This document shows, piece by piece, positions 6,438-13,232 of a DNA stretch of 36,794 nucleotides (positions within the stretch are counted from its first letter, which is position 1; the number at the start of each line of letters is the position of its first letter). Under the pieces are notes generated by a model. It was not told where the DNA came from. It saw nothing but the letters and a program-made list of their open reading frames with translations, and made no database searches. The stretch comes from Acidimicrobiia bacterium (GTDB lineage Bacteria; Actinomycetota; Acidimicrobiia; Spongiisociales; UBA5794). The stretch spans positions 1 to 36,794 of the forward strand of contig JABDIW010000041.1 of NCBI GenBank assembly GCA_013003515.1, read 5' to 3'. The position numbers were made by a program, and so were the translations under genes.

Positions 6438-7888
6438 GCTTGTGCCCTTACGTTGTGTCGAGTGATGAGACGGTCGAGGATGTCGAGGTCTCGGTCTGTC
6501 AGCTCGCCGGACTTGAGATGCGGGACGTCTTGCTCTTTGGCTGCGGCCTCGATCTCTGCGGCTGCCTCAGGCTCCAGCGCCTCGAACAGCTCGATGGACG
6601 CTTCGAGCCGGTCCCGGTGCGGAGCATGGAGACCCATGCCCAGCTCCAGGGTCGCGACCAGAGATGACCAGTCGGCCACGGTGTCGTGCGTCTGCTCGTC
6701 GAGCTTGGTGAGCGGCGGCAGCTTGTTCTCGACCATGAGCTTGTTGACGGCCTGCTTGGTCAGCTCTGTCCGATCGACAAGACGCGTCAGCCGCTTACGC
6801 AGCGAGCCGACTTGGGCTGCGAGTTCAGAGCCAAGGGGTTGGGGCCGCTCGGGCGCATCATGGATGATTCCCTCCCCCTTGGCTCCTCTTTCCGAAGAGG
6901 GCTCAAGCGTCATCGCCGACTCGCCCTCCTCAGGTTCTTGGATGGGCGAGCCCCCGGCAGCCGGATCAAGCTGCTCGGGGGCTCCAGCCCGCTCACCGTC
7001 GACCGACGTGGACATCCCTGTGTTCTCAGACAGGGCGTCGATGCTGACGGGAGTCATGATCGCTCGGCGTACCGCTACGCCTCGCGACTCACGAACTTGT
7101 GCGGCCAACTCGCAGAGGTCGGCGCAGACGGTGAGGTCGACTTCGATCAGCTCGACGGTGCCGTCGCCGTCGGCGGGCGCCCACACGATCAGTGCAAGCT
7201 CCTTGTCGAAGAAGTCCTCGGGGATGGGCTCGGGCTCCTGGTCGAGCCCGCGCCAGACGCGGGTGGCGGTGGCGTAGAGGTAGAGCTGGCAGCCGTAGGT
7301 GATCGGCATGTCGAACTCGGTGGGACGCCAGGCGCCGGTCTTGAAGTCGGCGATCACCGGCTTGGGACGTCCGCCGTAGTAGGTGGCGAAGTCGAACTGG
7401 CCTGCGGCGTCGTGCGAGTCGTTGATCACGAACGGCTCGATCCAGTCGTCGTCGAGCGGACGCAGGTTGGCCTCGGTCAGGAGACGAATCACGGCGTCAC
7501 GGGTGGCGACGTACTGCTCGGCCACGTCGACCACTTCGCCTGAGCGCAGGAAGCGCTCCCACACGTCGTGCATCATGGTGCCGAGCTTGGCGCGGTCGCC
7601 GTCGCCCCCGGTGCGGGCGGCTTCCTCGACGAGGGCATCGAGCGCCAGGCGATCGGCCTTGGGGTCGAGCGGGATGGCCTGCTCGGCGAGCGCTGGACGG
7701 AGCCCGGCACCTCGCAGCATCTTGCGCCGGTAGGCCCGCTCGATCTGGTAGGAGTCGGTCAGGGTCTTGCCGTACGAGGAGGGCCGCGACAGTGTTCGGG
7801 TGGAGTTGGGCTTGGTGGGATGAGGGACGACCGGGCGCCCCTGATCGTTGCGGGGCGGGAAGACGTCCTCGGCGCCTTCCATCTTCAT
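6434..7888 (-). CDS. Cas4/RecB-type PD-(D/E)XK nuclease with C-terminal extension
   Basis: A 484-residue protein. The N-terminal half is a RecB/Cas4-type nuclease: GTMMH (histidine 107), GQFDF (aspartate 166), IADFKTG (D181, K183) and the QxxxY motif QLYLY (201-205). Residues about 270-335 are a disordered linker rich in Glu, Pro, Gly and Ser. The rest (340-484) is helical and ends in a region like a small DNA-binding or docking domain (SGELTDRDLDILDRLI). I do not see the four-cysteine iron-sulphur cluster of true Cas4. Phage members of this group act in recombination and DNA end processing, often beside an SSB-like gene as here. An internal ATG (MTLEPSSERG) could yield the C-terminal part alone. 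Confidence 0.85.
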   Translation of the reverse strand: MKMEGAEDVFPPRNDQGRPVVPHPTKPNSTRTLSRPSSYGKTLTDSYQIERAYRRKMLRGAGLRPALAEQAIPLDPKADRLALDALVEEAARTGGDGDRAKLGTMMHDVWERFLRSGEVVDVAEQYVATRDAVIRLLTEANLRPLDDDWIEPFVINDSHDAAGQFDFATYYGGRPKPVIADFKTGAWRPTEFDMPITYGCQLYLYATATRVWRGLDQEPEPIPEDFFDKELALIVWAPADGDGTVELIEVDLTVCADLCELAAQVRESRGVAVRRAIMTPVSIDALSENTGMSTSVDGERAGAPEQLDPAAGGSPIQEPEEGESAMTLEPSSERGAKGEGIIHDAPERPQPLGSELAAQVGSLRKRLTRLVDRTELTKQAVNKLMVENKLPPLTKLDEQTHDTVADWSSLVATLELGMGLHAPHRDRLEASIELFEALEPEAAAEIEAAAKEQDVPHLKSGELTDRDLDILDRLITRHNVRAQA

Positions 7889-8229
7889 GACGCCGAATCC
7901 TCAGACTCGGGTGAGGGGAAGGAACGGGCGACGTCTTCGACGAGCGTCTGTTGCTCAGGACTGAGGGCGGAGCCGTCGATCTCGACGACGCTGCCATTCA
8001 GCATCGTCATGATGAGTGCAGACGCCTCAGCGCCCGCCCTGATCAGATGATCGCGCCACTCGTCGTCGCCAGCCTCCAGCGCAGCGTGGGCCTCCTCGGC
8101 GACGGCGCACATGAGGGCAAGGCCGACCGGGTACAGGTGGCCGTCACCGGCTGCCAGGACGAGCGAGGCAGCCATTCCGACGTCGAGGTCGTAGACGTTG
8201 CGCACTTCGGGGTCTTGTTCTTCGGGCAT
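7885..8229 (-). CDS. Hypothetical helical protein
   Basis: A 114-residue acidic, mostly helical protein (MPEEQDPEVRNVYDL...), not recognised. Residues 15-80 contain alanine-rich helices (GMAASLVLAAG, LALMCAVAEEAHAALEAG, AGAEASALIMTML). It is likely soluble, since these runs are broken by charges. It is the first gene of the early operon after the hairpin at 8271-8313, and its stop overlaps the nuclease start (ATGA). A partner role to the nuclease is possible by position only. Confidence 0.62.
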   Translation of the reverse strand: MPEEQDPEVRNVYDLDVGMAASLVLAAGDGHLYPVGLALMCAVAEEAHAALEAGDDEWRDHLIRAGAEASALIMTMLNGSVVEIDGSALSPEQQTLVEDVARSFPSPESEDSAS

Positions 8230-8270
8230 GGCGGTGGTGACTCCTGGTCGTTTCGGGGGTTGGCGAAGGA

Positions 8271-8313
8271 GACCCCCCGGCGGCAGGGATGCGAAACTTG
8301 CCGCCAGGGGGTC
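8271..8313 (-). terminator. GC-rich hairpin after the LPXTG gene
   Basis: GACCCCCCGGCGGCA (8271-8285) pairs with TGCCGCCAGGGGGTC (8299-8313), with a single C/A mismatch and a 13-base loop. It lies just downstream (leftward) of the LPXTG gene stop at 8341, so it probably ends that transcript and separates it from the early operon. No strong U-run is present. Confidence 0.72.
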
Positions 8314-8340
8314 GGGGTGGGGCGAGGGGGGGGGAAGCCT

Positions 8341-8979
8341 CTAGCCCACCGTCTGTCGGACCGAGGCTTTGAGTCCTGCGGCTCCGACGAGCATGAGTGC
8401 CAGTCCAACGATGGACAGCGTACGGGGATCGGTGCCCGTGTTCGGCAACCGGGTGAGCGGTGGCGGGTCTTCGTCGACCTCGCAGTTGGGGAACGTCAGA
8501 CCGCCCTCGGGGTTGCAGTCGGCGCCGTCGGGGTCCTCGACTCCACACACGCCTGCGGCGTCCCGGTCGAAGCGGCCATCACACTCGTCATCGGGCGTGG
8601 GCTCCGGCTCAGGGGTTGGGGTAGAGGTCGGGGTCGGCGTCTCGGGTGTCGGCGTCGGGGCCGGTGTCGGCGACGATTCGGGCGAAGGCGTACTCTCGGT
8701 CGTAGGTGTGGCGGTAGGTGCTGGCGATGCCGTAGCAGTCGGCACCGGGGTCTCGGTGGGTGAGGGCGATGGCTCGGGTGTGGGCGTAGCGGTCGCACCA
8801 GGCGTGGACGTCGGGGTCGGGGTGGCGGGGAAGCATTCGGGGAGCCTTTCGGGCGTGAAGAGTTCCGGCTTGTTCTCCTCTTCCCATTCGCAGCGGTCAG
8901 CGATTGCGGGGTCCGCTTGGGTCGCCATCACGAGGATGACGAGGCCCAGCCCGACGAAGAGAGTGAGGAGTGTTCGCAT
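8341..8979 (-). CDS. LPXTG cell-wall-anchored protein with Pro/Thr stalk
   Basis: A 212-residue surface protein. Residues 1-27 are a Sec signal peptide (LLTLFVGLGLVILVMATQA, then ADPAIADR). Residues 52-129 are a long TP/SP-rich extended stalk. Residues 130-170 hold a small acidic cysteine-bearing module (C133, C145, C155, C166; C30 and C49 lie before the stalk). The C-terminus is a sorting signal: LPNTG at 178-182, a hydrophobic segment (IVGLALMLVGAAGLKA) and a short basic tail. Host sortase should link it to peptidoglycan. It has its own GAAAGGG ribosome site and is bracketed by two hairpins, so it is a separate transcription unit like a phage moron gene. It may mask receptors or alter the lysogen's surface. 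The architecture is clear; the function is not. Confidence 0.88.
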   Translation of the reverse strand: MRTLLTLFVGLGLVILVMATQADPAIADRCEWEEENKPELFTPERLPECFPATPTPTSTPGATATPTPEPSPSPTETPVPTATASPAPTATPTTESTPSPESSPTPAPTPTPETPTPTSTPTPEPEPTPDDECDGRFDRDAAGVCGVEDPDGADCNPEGGLTFPNCEVDEDPPPLTRLPNTGTDPRTLSIVGLALMLVGAAGLKASVRQTVG

Positions 8980-9092
8980 TGTTGCCCTTTCGATTACGGT
9001 GCCTTATTGGCGACACCGTGGTTACGTCTTCGGTCAAACGACCTAGGACCTTTAGCACATTCTCGCAGAAATTCGGGCCGGGCCTAAACGAC

Positions 9093-9124
9093 GAACGGCG
9101 AGGGCCGATGAGCCCCCGCCGTTC
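9093..9124 (-). terminator. Hairpin at the end of the integrase operon
   Basis: GAACGGCG (9093-9100) pairs with CGCCGTTC (9117-9124), and the inner GGGC (9102-9105) pairs with GCCC (9112-9115) around CGATGA. It lies 31 bases past the stop of the small HTH gene at 9155 and upstream of the LPXTG gene. It therefore likely ends the leftward integrase/HTH transcript. Confidence 0.75.
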
Positions 9125-9154
9125 ACCCACTCCAGGCAGGTCAGTCGGCCCCAC

Positions 9155-9391
9155 CTAGACCCTTCTGTGCACGAGTTCGGCGATCGTGTTGCGGACCGCT
9201 TCGGGGCTCGGCATCGTTGCCTTCGTCCCGTCCCAGTCTAGGGCAGCCTCGATGTCCAACTCGACTGGCACCTCGGTGTCGTCGATCTCGATGCGGCGGT
9301 AAACGGTCCAGGGGATGCCGAGTCGGCTGGCGACCAGCCCCCTCGTCATCCCCTGGCGGATACGTCTTGCTTGTAGTTGGTGGCCTCTCAT
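9155..9391 (-). CDS. Small XRE/Cro-like HTH regulator
   Basis: A 78-residue helix-turn-helix protein. Residues 5-45 (LQARRIRQGMTRGLVASRLG, then IPWTVYRRIE) fit the Cro/C1 fold: first helix, turn, recognition helix, and an R-x-I-E stabilising segment. It starts 27 bases after the integrase stop and is the last gene of that operon. It could be the immunity repressor, a Cro-like switch protein or an integrase-operon regulator; it lacks a dimerisation or cleavage domain. The 21-bp palindrome at 11396-11416 is a possible target for this or for the winged-helix protein at 11484. Confidence 0.75.
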   Translation of the reverse strand: MRGHQLQARRIRQGMTRGLVASRLGIPWTVYRRIEIDDTEVPVELDIEAALDWDGTKATMPSPEAVRNTIAELVHRRV

Positions 9392-9418
9392 GAGTAGGCC
9401 ATCGGCACTACGCGTCGG

Positions 9419-10798
9419 TTACTTGAACGTGATCTCGCAACGCTCGATGATGTCCTGCCCCCGACCGGACCGCTTCGCTGGATGGACGACGATGGACTCG
9501 ATCATCGACGCCACCGTGGCCTTGCGGGTGTCCATGTCGAGCTGCTCGAAGAACTCGATCGGGTCGTCGGCCTGGGCGAGCCTGGCGACCAGCGAAGCGG
9601 ACTCCGCCTCCATGGCTTCGGCCAGCGCAGCGTCCATCTCTGAGCGCAGCGGAGCCGCCTTGTCGTCGGTCATCGAGTTGACCTTCGCCCATTCCTCTCG
9701 GGTGATGTCGCCCGCCATGAACATCTCCAGCCCGGCAGCCCGGCGAGCCTCGATGGCGTCGAGGTCGGCCTGGATGTCTTCGAGCGCTCGGGCCTTGAGG
9801 CCGACGGTCGGATCGAAGTCTTCAAGATGATCAACCATGGCCTCAAGGGCGAGCCGCTCGACTGGTGCTGCCGAGATTGAGATGCGGCCACATCCACGGA
9901 TCTGAGCATTCACCGTGCAGCGGTAAGTGGGACGCGATCCGTATCTTTCCCTCTTGACGACATACTGCATCCCTCTGCCGCAGCCCCCGCACTTGATCGT
10001 GCCGCCGAGAAGTCGCGGCTGACGCTTCGCTCGACCCTCAGTCGTCTCCTCGGCGCGGGCACAACAGGCAGCCCACTTCTCTTCGGAGATGATCGGCTCC
10101 CACACGGCCTTGGTCATCGTGTCGCCGTGCGACCGGAGACCGGCGACACGGGGCTGGATGAGGAGTCGGCGCAGGCAGGACGGAAACCAGTTGTCATTGC
10201 CTTGAGCGGTCGACGTGCCGGTCGACTCGATCCACCGGGCGATCGACGAGAGGTTCTCGCCACCGAGGTAGCGGTCGGCTGCCTCGGCGAGAATCGCGGC
10301 CTCGTCTTCACGATGAGTGATCTGGTCGTCCTCGAAGCCGAAGGGTCGAGCGCCCCCGTTCGGACGCCCCTCTTCGGCGAGCTGCTTGTGTGCTCGCTTG
10401 ATTCGGCGTGCCATGTTCTTCGACTCCTGAGCCGCGACCGCTGCGTGGATGCGGATCGAGAACTCGTCGGTGGCGATGCCAGAGGTGCACGCGATCTCGG
10501 CGCCCTTCTGATTGAGGATGTCGAGGAGCTGCTCGATCTCCAGCGGCCGACGCGAGAGCCGGTCGACGTGGTAGGCGACGATGCGCTTGATCTTCCCGGC
10601 ACGCACGTCGTCGAGCATCCGCTCCCACTCGGGTCGGTGCTTGCCAGCCGACGCCGAGATGTCGTTGTCGATATAAGTGCCGCTGATCTTCCAGCGGCGA
10701 GAGGCGCAGAGCGCTTCGCAGTCGGCCCGCTGGCGGTCGACGCCTGCGCCTTCGTCGGTGACGTCTTTGGAGATGCGGCAATAGATGGCGGTGGTCAT
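9419..10798 (-). CDS. int: Large serine recombinase integrase
   Basis: A 459-residue serine integrase. The N-terminal resolvase domain has the catalytic serine at residue 10 in IYCRISKD, plus AYHVDRLSRRP at 75-85 (arginines of the active site). The recombinase domain follows (about 150-250), then a zinc ribbon (CGGCGRGM ... YRC ... GCGRI) and a long coiled coil (KARALEDIQADLDAIEARRA onward). This is the usual order for phage serine integrases; the length is toward the short end of the family. The ATG at 10798 overlaps the upstream stop (ATGA). It would integrate the phage between attP and attB without host factors. The candidate attP is at 11110-11157. Confidence 0.95.
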   Translation of the reverse strand: MTTAIYCRISKDVTDEGAGVDRQRADCEALCASRRWKISGTYIDNDISASAGKHRPEWERMLDDVRAGKIKRIVAYHVDRLSRRPLEIEQLLDILNQKGAEIACTSGIATDEFSIRIHAAVAAQESKNMARRIKRAHKQLAEEGRPNGGARPFGFEDDQITHREDEAAILAEAADRYLGGENLSSIARWIESTGTSTAQGNDNWFPSCLRRLLIQPRVAGLRSHGDTMTKAVWEPIISEEKWAACCARAEETTEGRAKRQPRLLGGTIKCGGCGRGMQYVVKRERYGSRPTYRCTVNAQIRGCGRISISAAPVERLALEAMVDHLEDFDPTVGLKARALEDIQADLDAIEARRAAGLEMFMAGDITREEWAKVNSMTDDKAAPLRSEMDAALAEAMEAESASLVARLAQADDPIEFFEQLDMDTRKATVASMIESIVVHPAKRSGRGQDIIERCEITFK

Positions 10799-11073
10799 CG
10801 TGCCCCCTCCCATGGCCGGGCGGCGTAGAGGCTGGTGACCTCGGCCTCGGTGAGCTGGAGCAACCGCAGGGCGATCTCGAATCCGAGATGGTCGTCTTCG
10901 TCGGCGGCATTGGTGGCGCACCACGCGATGTGATGGGCCTCGGTGTTGCCGTCGTCGAGCACGATGTGGAGATTGCCTCCAGCGACGTTGTCCTCGTAGA
11001 GGGCGCCGATCAGTGAGGCGGTACTCGTGCGGCTACGGCGGTGGTGTTCGTGGAACCCCTGGAAGGTGGTCAT
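10795..11073 (-). CDS. GNTEAHHIAWC-family small protein, copy A
   Basis: A 92-residue protein of unknown function. Residues 33-80 carry the motif GNLHIVLDDGNTEAHHIAWC, then AADEDDHLGFEIALRLLQL. A second protein in this window (12868-13128, opposite strand) shares GNTEAHHIAWC and the following helix, so the two are paralogues. Small proteins with a 'GxLHIVxDDGN..xxHxxWC' motif are common in actinophages, without a known role. The conserved His-His and Cys suggest a metal site, but this is inference. It precedes the integrase (ATGA overlap) and has a GAAAGGGTAGG ribosome site. Confidence 0.78.
   Translation of the reverse strand: MTTFQGFHEHHRRSRTSTASLIGALYEDNVAGGNLHIVLDDGNTEAHHIAWCATNAADEDDHLGFEIALRLLQLTEAEVTSLYAARPWEGAR
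10915..10950 (-). repeat. Inverted 36-bp repeat, left copy
   Basis: This 36-bp stretch within the GNTEAHHIAWCA codons matches 12991-13026 on the opposite strand at 33 of 36 bases, with differences at synonymous positions. It is an inverted repeat about 2 kb apart flanking the excisionase, operator and plus-strand regulators. Confidence 0.85.
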
Positions 11074-11109
11074 GTCCTACCCTTTCGTTGGTGGGACACC
11101 AGTATGACA

Positions 11110-11157
11110 TAAGAACTTTCCGAGCACTCGCTAAAGCCACTGCTCAAATTGTTCTTA
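11110..11157. other. 48-bp imperfect dyad, candidate attP
   Basis: TAAGAAC (11110-11116) and GTTCTTA (11151-11157), and inside them GAGCA (11122-11126) and TGCTC (11141-11145), share exactly one centre between 11133 and 11134. Counting all positions, 17 of 24 half-site bases are symmetric. Serine-integrase attP sites are about 50 bp imperfect dyads, so size and symmetry fit. The site lies between the excisionase gene (overlapping its last codons) and the integrase operon. An operator or weak terminator is the alternative. Confidence 0.45.
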
Positions 11158-11365
11158 GGCTCTGACCTGCGATTATGCGCCAGTCAGCGACCTCGACGCG
11201 GCTGGAGTCGAGCCAGTCGTCGATATCGGCCTGATCGAACCGCAGGTACTTCCCAACCTTGAGGTACGGGATCGCCCTGCGTGCAACCAGGGCGCGAACG
11301 TGCCGTTCTGTCGTGTGCAGATACGCGGCGACGGATGCCAGATCCATTAGCGATCGTCGGGCCAT
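11144..11365 (-). CDS. Excisionase-like MerR/BldC-type HTH protein
   Basis: A 73-residue protein with a winged HTH of the excisionase/DNA-binding 'helix_turn_helix_17' type: LASVAAYLHTTERHVRALVA, then RRAIPYLKVGKYLRFDQADI and DDWLDS. It probably acts as recombination directionality factor with the integrase or as a small regulator. The ATG at 11365 has a GAAAGG ribosome site. It is the first leftward gene from the divergent control region and its -10-like TATGAT overlaps the 21-bp palindrome. Confidence 0.83.
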   Translation of the reverse strand: MARRSLMDLASVAAYLHTTERHVRALVARRAIPYLKVGKYLRFDQADIDDWLDSSRVEVADWRIIAGQSLRTI

Positions 11366-11395
11366 GGGGTCACGCCTTTCATTCGTGTTTCGTCA

Positions 11396-11416
11396 TCATA
11401 AGCACTGTGCTTATGA
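11396..11416. promoter_or_regulatory. Perfect 21-bp palindrome, probable operator
   Basis: The arms TCATAAGCAC and GTGCTTATGA flank a single central base, a perfect inverted repeat. It sits between the divergent excisionase-like gene (start 11365) and the plus-strand regulator (start 11484). Read leftward, its right part contains TATGAT, a good -10 hexamer for the excisionase transcript, so a bound repressor would block that promoter. For the rightward transcript, TTGCAT at 11424 with a 17-base spacer to TACCCT is a weak candidate. Confidence 0.7.
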
Positions 11417-11483
11417 GGGTGCTTGCATCCGCTTTAGCGCATGCGTACCCTCGGGGCTCATGAACCCAACGGAAGGATCAACC

Positions 11484-11975
11484 ATGCAAGAGCCCATGAT
11501 CGAAGACGTGCTCCCGAGCGCGATCGAGCTGACCGAGGAGGAGCAACTCGCACTCGCGTACGCGGTGCACAGCGACGAGATGACCGCACGCGAGATCGGC
11601 GACCACGCCGGACTGGCGAGCCGACATGTCACCTACAAGCTGATCTATTCACTCGTCGAGCGCGGGCTGCTCGCTGAGAACGGGAAGGAGCGGGCGCACA
11701 AGCGCTGGGTCATCTCCGACCTCGGGCGAGTCATCGCGGAGGGCTGGCCGAAGCCACCGAACCAAGGCACGTTCATCGTCCAGCCGAGCCGGGCCAGAAG
11801 GAAGAAGCCGAAGAAGGCTGAGGTCGCCAACATCACCGTCGAGGAAGCCAACGCCACTCCCGAACCGAAGCCCGACGTTCCACTCATGAACCTCGCGGTC
11901 CACGCCGACGGCTCCGTGCGCATGCGGATCGAGGAAGCGGCCAACCTCCTGCACCTGCTCGGAGGTGCACGATGA
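11484..11975 (+). CDS. Winged-helix regulator of the plus-strand cassette
   Basis: A 163-residue protein. Residues about 30-80 form a winged HTH (TAREIGDHAGLASRHVTYKL, then IYSLVERGLLAENG and RWVISDLG), like MarR/DprA-type domains. A lysine-rich linker (SRARRKKPKKAEV) follows, then a C-terminal segment ending RIEEAANLLHLL that could mediate dimerisation. The ATG at 11484 has AAGGA seven bases upstream; an earlier in-frame ATG at 11460 lacks such a site. As the first gene of the only rightward operon, next to the 21-bp palindrome, it is a candidate lysogeny repressor or switch protein. Which of this and the HTH at 9155 is the immunity repressor is unresolved. Confidence 0.78.
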   Translation: MQEPMIEDVLPSAIELTEEEQLALAYAVHSDEMTAREIGDHAGLASRHVTYKLIYSLVERGLLAENGKERAHKRWVISDLGRVIAEGWPKPPNQGTFIVQPSRARRKKPKKAEVANITVEEANATPEPKPDVPLMNLAVHADGSVRMRIEEAANLLHLLGGAR

Positions 11976-12325
11976 AGACCTGGGCAGAACAACTCCCGCG
12001 CTCATTCAAGGAGTGCCGCTCCTACGGTCACGCGTGGACCACCGGGCTCGCTACGCGGTATCGAGTCGATCACCTCACCATCGGCTCGGTCGTCACCTGC
12101 GAGCGGTGCAACACTTCTCGGCTCACCGTGTTCGACAAGAACACCTTCGATGTCGTCGATCGCAAGTACGACTACCCCGACGACTACTCGAAGCCAACGG
12201 TCGAGGACCCCGCGTTCGGGAGACGCGACTTCACACAGTTGGTCGTCATGTCCGGCACCCGCGAGCGTTCACTTCCGAAGCATTGGGAGGAGAGGCTCTC
12301 TGGCTTCTGGAGGAATGGCTCATGA
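11972..12325 (+). CDS. Zinc-ribbon-like phage protein
   Basis: A 117-residue protein. Conserved-looking metal ligands are CRSYGHAW (residues 15-22) and VVTCERCNTSR (41-51): a C...H...CxxC pattern. YDYPDDY at about 66-72 follows. Small proteins with CxxxGHxW ... CxRC ... YPxxY are common in actinophage early or lysogeny regions and have no assigned role; that family statement is from memory. Structural zinc binding is likely and nucleic-acid binding possible. It makes an ATGA overlap with the upstream regulator. Confidence 0.75.
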   Translation: MKTWAEQLPRSFKECRSYGHAWTTGLATRYRVDHLTIGSVVTCERCNTSRLTVFDKNTFDVVDRKYDYPDDYSKPTVEDPAFGRRDFTQLVVMSGTRERSLPKHWEERLSGFWRNGS

Positions 12326-12504
12326 CTCGACACACCCCGAAGCCGCGACCGTCCACGTGGCCGATGGTCGAAGAGGTGGCCCGGCTGCGCGACACGGGGC
12401 TCACCATCCAGGAGATCGCGGACGAGATGAACCTAGGCACCTCGACGGTGCACACGAAGCTGCGTCAGGCTCGCGACGCCGGGCTCGTGAAGGAGGTGCC
12501 GTGA
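12322..12504 (+). CDS. 60-residue HTH protein
   Basis: A 60-residue protein consisting almost entirely of a helix-turn-helix: WPMVEEVARLRDTGLTIQEI, then ADEMNLGTSTVHTKLRQARD. This resembles sigma-region-4/GntR-type DNA-binding units. It starts with an ATGA overlap and ends in a GTGA overlap with the next gene. It is probably a regulator acting with the cassette's winged-helix protein. Confidence 0.75.
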   Translation: MTRHTPKPRPSTWPMVEEVARLRDTGLTIQEIADEMNLGTSTVHTKLRQARDAGLVKEVP

Positions 12505-12641
12505 AGGTCACCCAATGCCAAGTCGAGGGGTGCTCTAACGAGTGGCTCACCACGCGGGTGATCGAGCTGCATGACCTCATCTTCGTGCTTCTGGTCTGCC
12601 CGACCCATGCCAGGATCATCGCCGAGAAGGAGATGTCGTGA
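12501..12641 (+). CDS. 46-residue zinc-finger-like protein
   Basis: A very short protein starting at a GTG in a GTGA overlap with the previous stop. Ligands CQVEGC (6-11) and CPTH (33-36) give a CxxxxC ... CxxH set, as in small treble-clef-like phage proteins. The middle is hydrophobic (LHDLIFVLLV). Function unknown. The coupling on both sides and the cysteine pattern support a real gene. Confidence 0.65.
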   Translation: MKVTQCQVEGCSNEWLTTRVIELHDLIFVLLVCPTHARIIAEKEMS

Positions 12642-12871
12642 TGGGCGGCTGGATCTTCGGGGCGATCATGTTCGTGGTGGCTGTGCGCGCTGCCTACAGC
12701 TCTCACTGGCGCATCCAGCGCGAGAGCGCGAAGGTGGCGGAGATGACGACGGCGTTCCTCGACAGCGAGTACCGGTGCAACATCCTGCGCCAGAGGAACA
12801 TAGCGATAGGGGCATACGGCGAGGAGGCCAAGAGGCGGCGCCCCGACATCGACTGGGAGACGGACGCATGA
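12641..12871 (+). CDS. Small membrane protein of the plus-strand cassette
   Basis: A 76-residue protein with an N-terminal membrane segment (MGGWIFGAIMFVVAVRAAYS) and a cytoplasmic, charged helical tail (RIQRESAKVAEMTTAFLDSE). The ATG at 12641 has AAGGAG eight bases upstream; a GTG at 12638 is also possible. The stop overlaps the next ATG (ATGA). A membrane protein co-expressed with probable lysogeny regulators could act in superinfection exclusion; that is a guess from context. Confidence 0.65.
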   Translation: MGGWIFGAIMFVVAVRAAYSSHWRIQRESAKVAEMTTAFLDSEYRCNILRQRNIAIGAYGEEAKRRRPDIDWETDA

Positions 12872-13128
12872 GCGCGAACGGCCTCATGTCGATCGCCTAT
12901 CAGCTCTACCAGCGCCGGTCGATGGCCGAGCTGTGCGAGTGGCTTCGGCTCAACGATCCCGACGGCGGACACCTGCGCAGCGTCTTCCAGGGCAACACCG
13001 AAGCCCACCACATCGCGTGGTGTGCCGCTCAGGCTGCCGACGAGGGCGACGGGCTCGCCTTCATCGTGGCCATGCGACTCCTGGCGCTCCGCGACGAAGG
13101 GAGAATCCTCACCATCACCAACTACTGA
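12868..13128 (+). CDS. GNTEAHHIAWC-family small protein, copy B
   Basis: An 86-residue paralogue of the protein encoded at 10795-11073. It shares GNTEAHHIAWCA (42-53), AADEGDGLAF and an AMRLLAL helix. The N-terminus differs (MSANGLMSIAYQLYQRRSMA) and the end is ILTITNY. It is the last gene of the rightward cassette and is followed by a strong terminator. Having one copy in each divergent operon suggests a paired or opposing role in the lysis-lysogeny control region, but the function is unknown. Confidence 0.78.
   Translation: MSANGLMSIAYQLYQRRSMAELCEWLRLNDPDGGHLRSVFQGNTEAHHIAWCAAQAADEGDGLAFIVAMRLLALRDEGRILTITNY
12991..13026 (+). repeat. Inverted 36-bp repeat, right copy
   Basis: This is the partner of 10915-10950 (33 of 36 identical, inverted orientation), within the GNTEAHHIAWCA codons of the plus-strand paralogue. 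Confidence 0.85.
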
Positions 13129-13177
13129 CGCTACGATCTCCGAATCGTCCTGGATCAATGAAGTGGTCTGGACGCGA

Positions 13178-13214
13178 AGAAGCCCCCGCCCACTGTCCCA
13201 GGGCGGGGGCTTCT
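13178..13214. terminator. Bidirectional 14-bp terminator hairpin
   Basis: GAAGCCCCCGCCC (13179-13191) pairs perfectly with GGGCGGGGGCTTC (13201-13213) around a 9-base loop, and A13178/T13214 extend it. It lies between convergent genes (plus-strand cassette ending at 13128, minus-strand operon ending at 13233), so it likely stops transcripts from both sides. Confidence 0.88.
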
Positions 13215-13232
13215 CGCGTTCCTTGCAAGGAG

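Noticed and set aside
6434..7888. CRISPR-associated Cas4
   Set aside because: The nuclease motifs are there but the cysteine cluster and any other cas gene or array are missing; a phage recombination nuclease is the better call.
9032..9043. GGTC-AAAC-GACC palindrome upstream of the LPXTG gene
   Set aside because: Arms are only four bases, which is expected by chance; it is not enough to call an operator.
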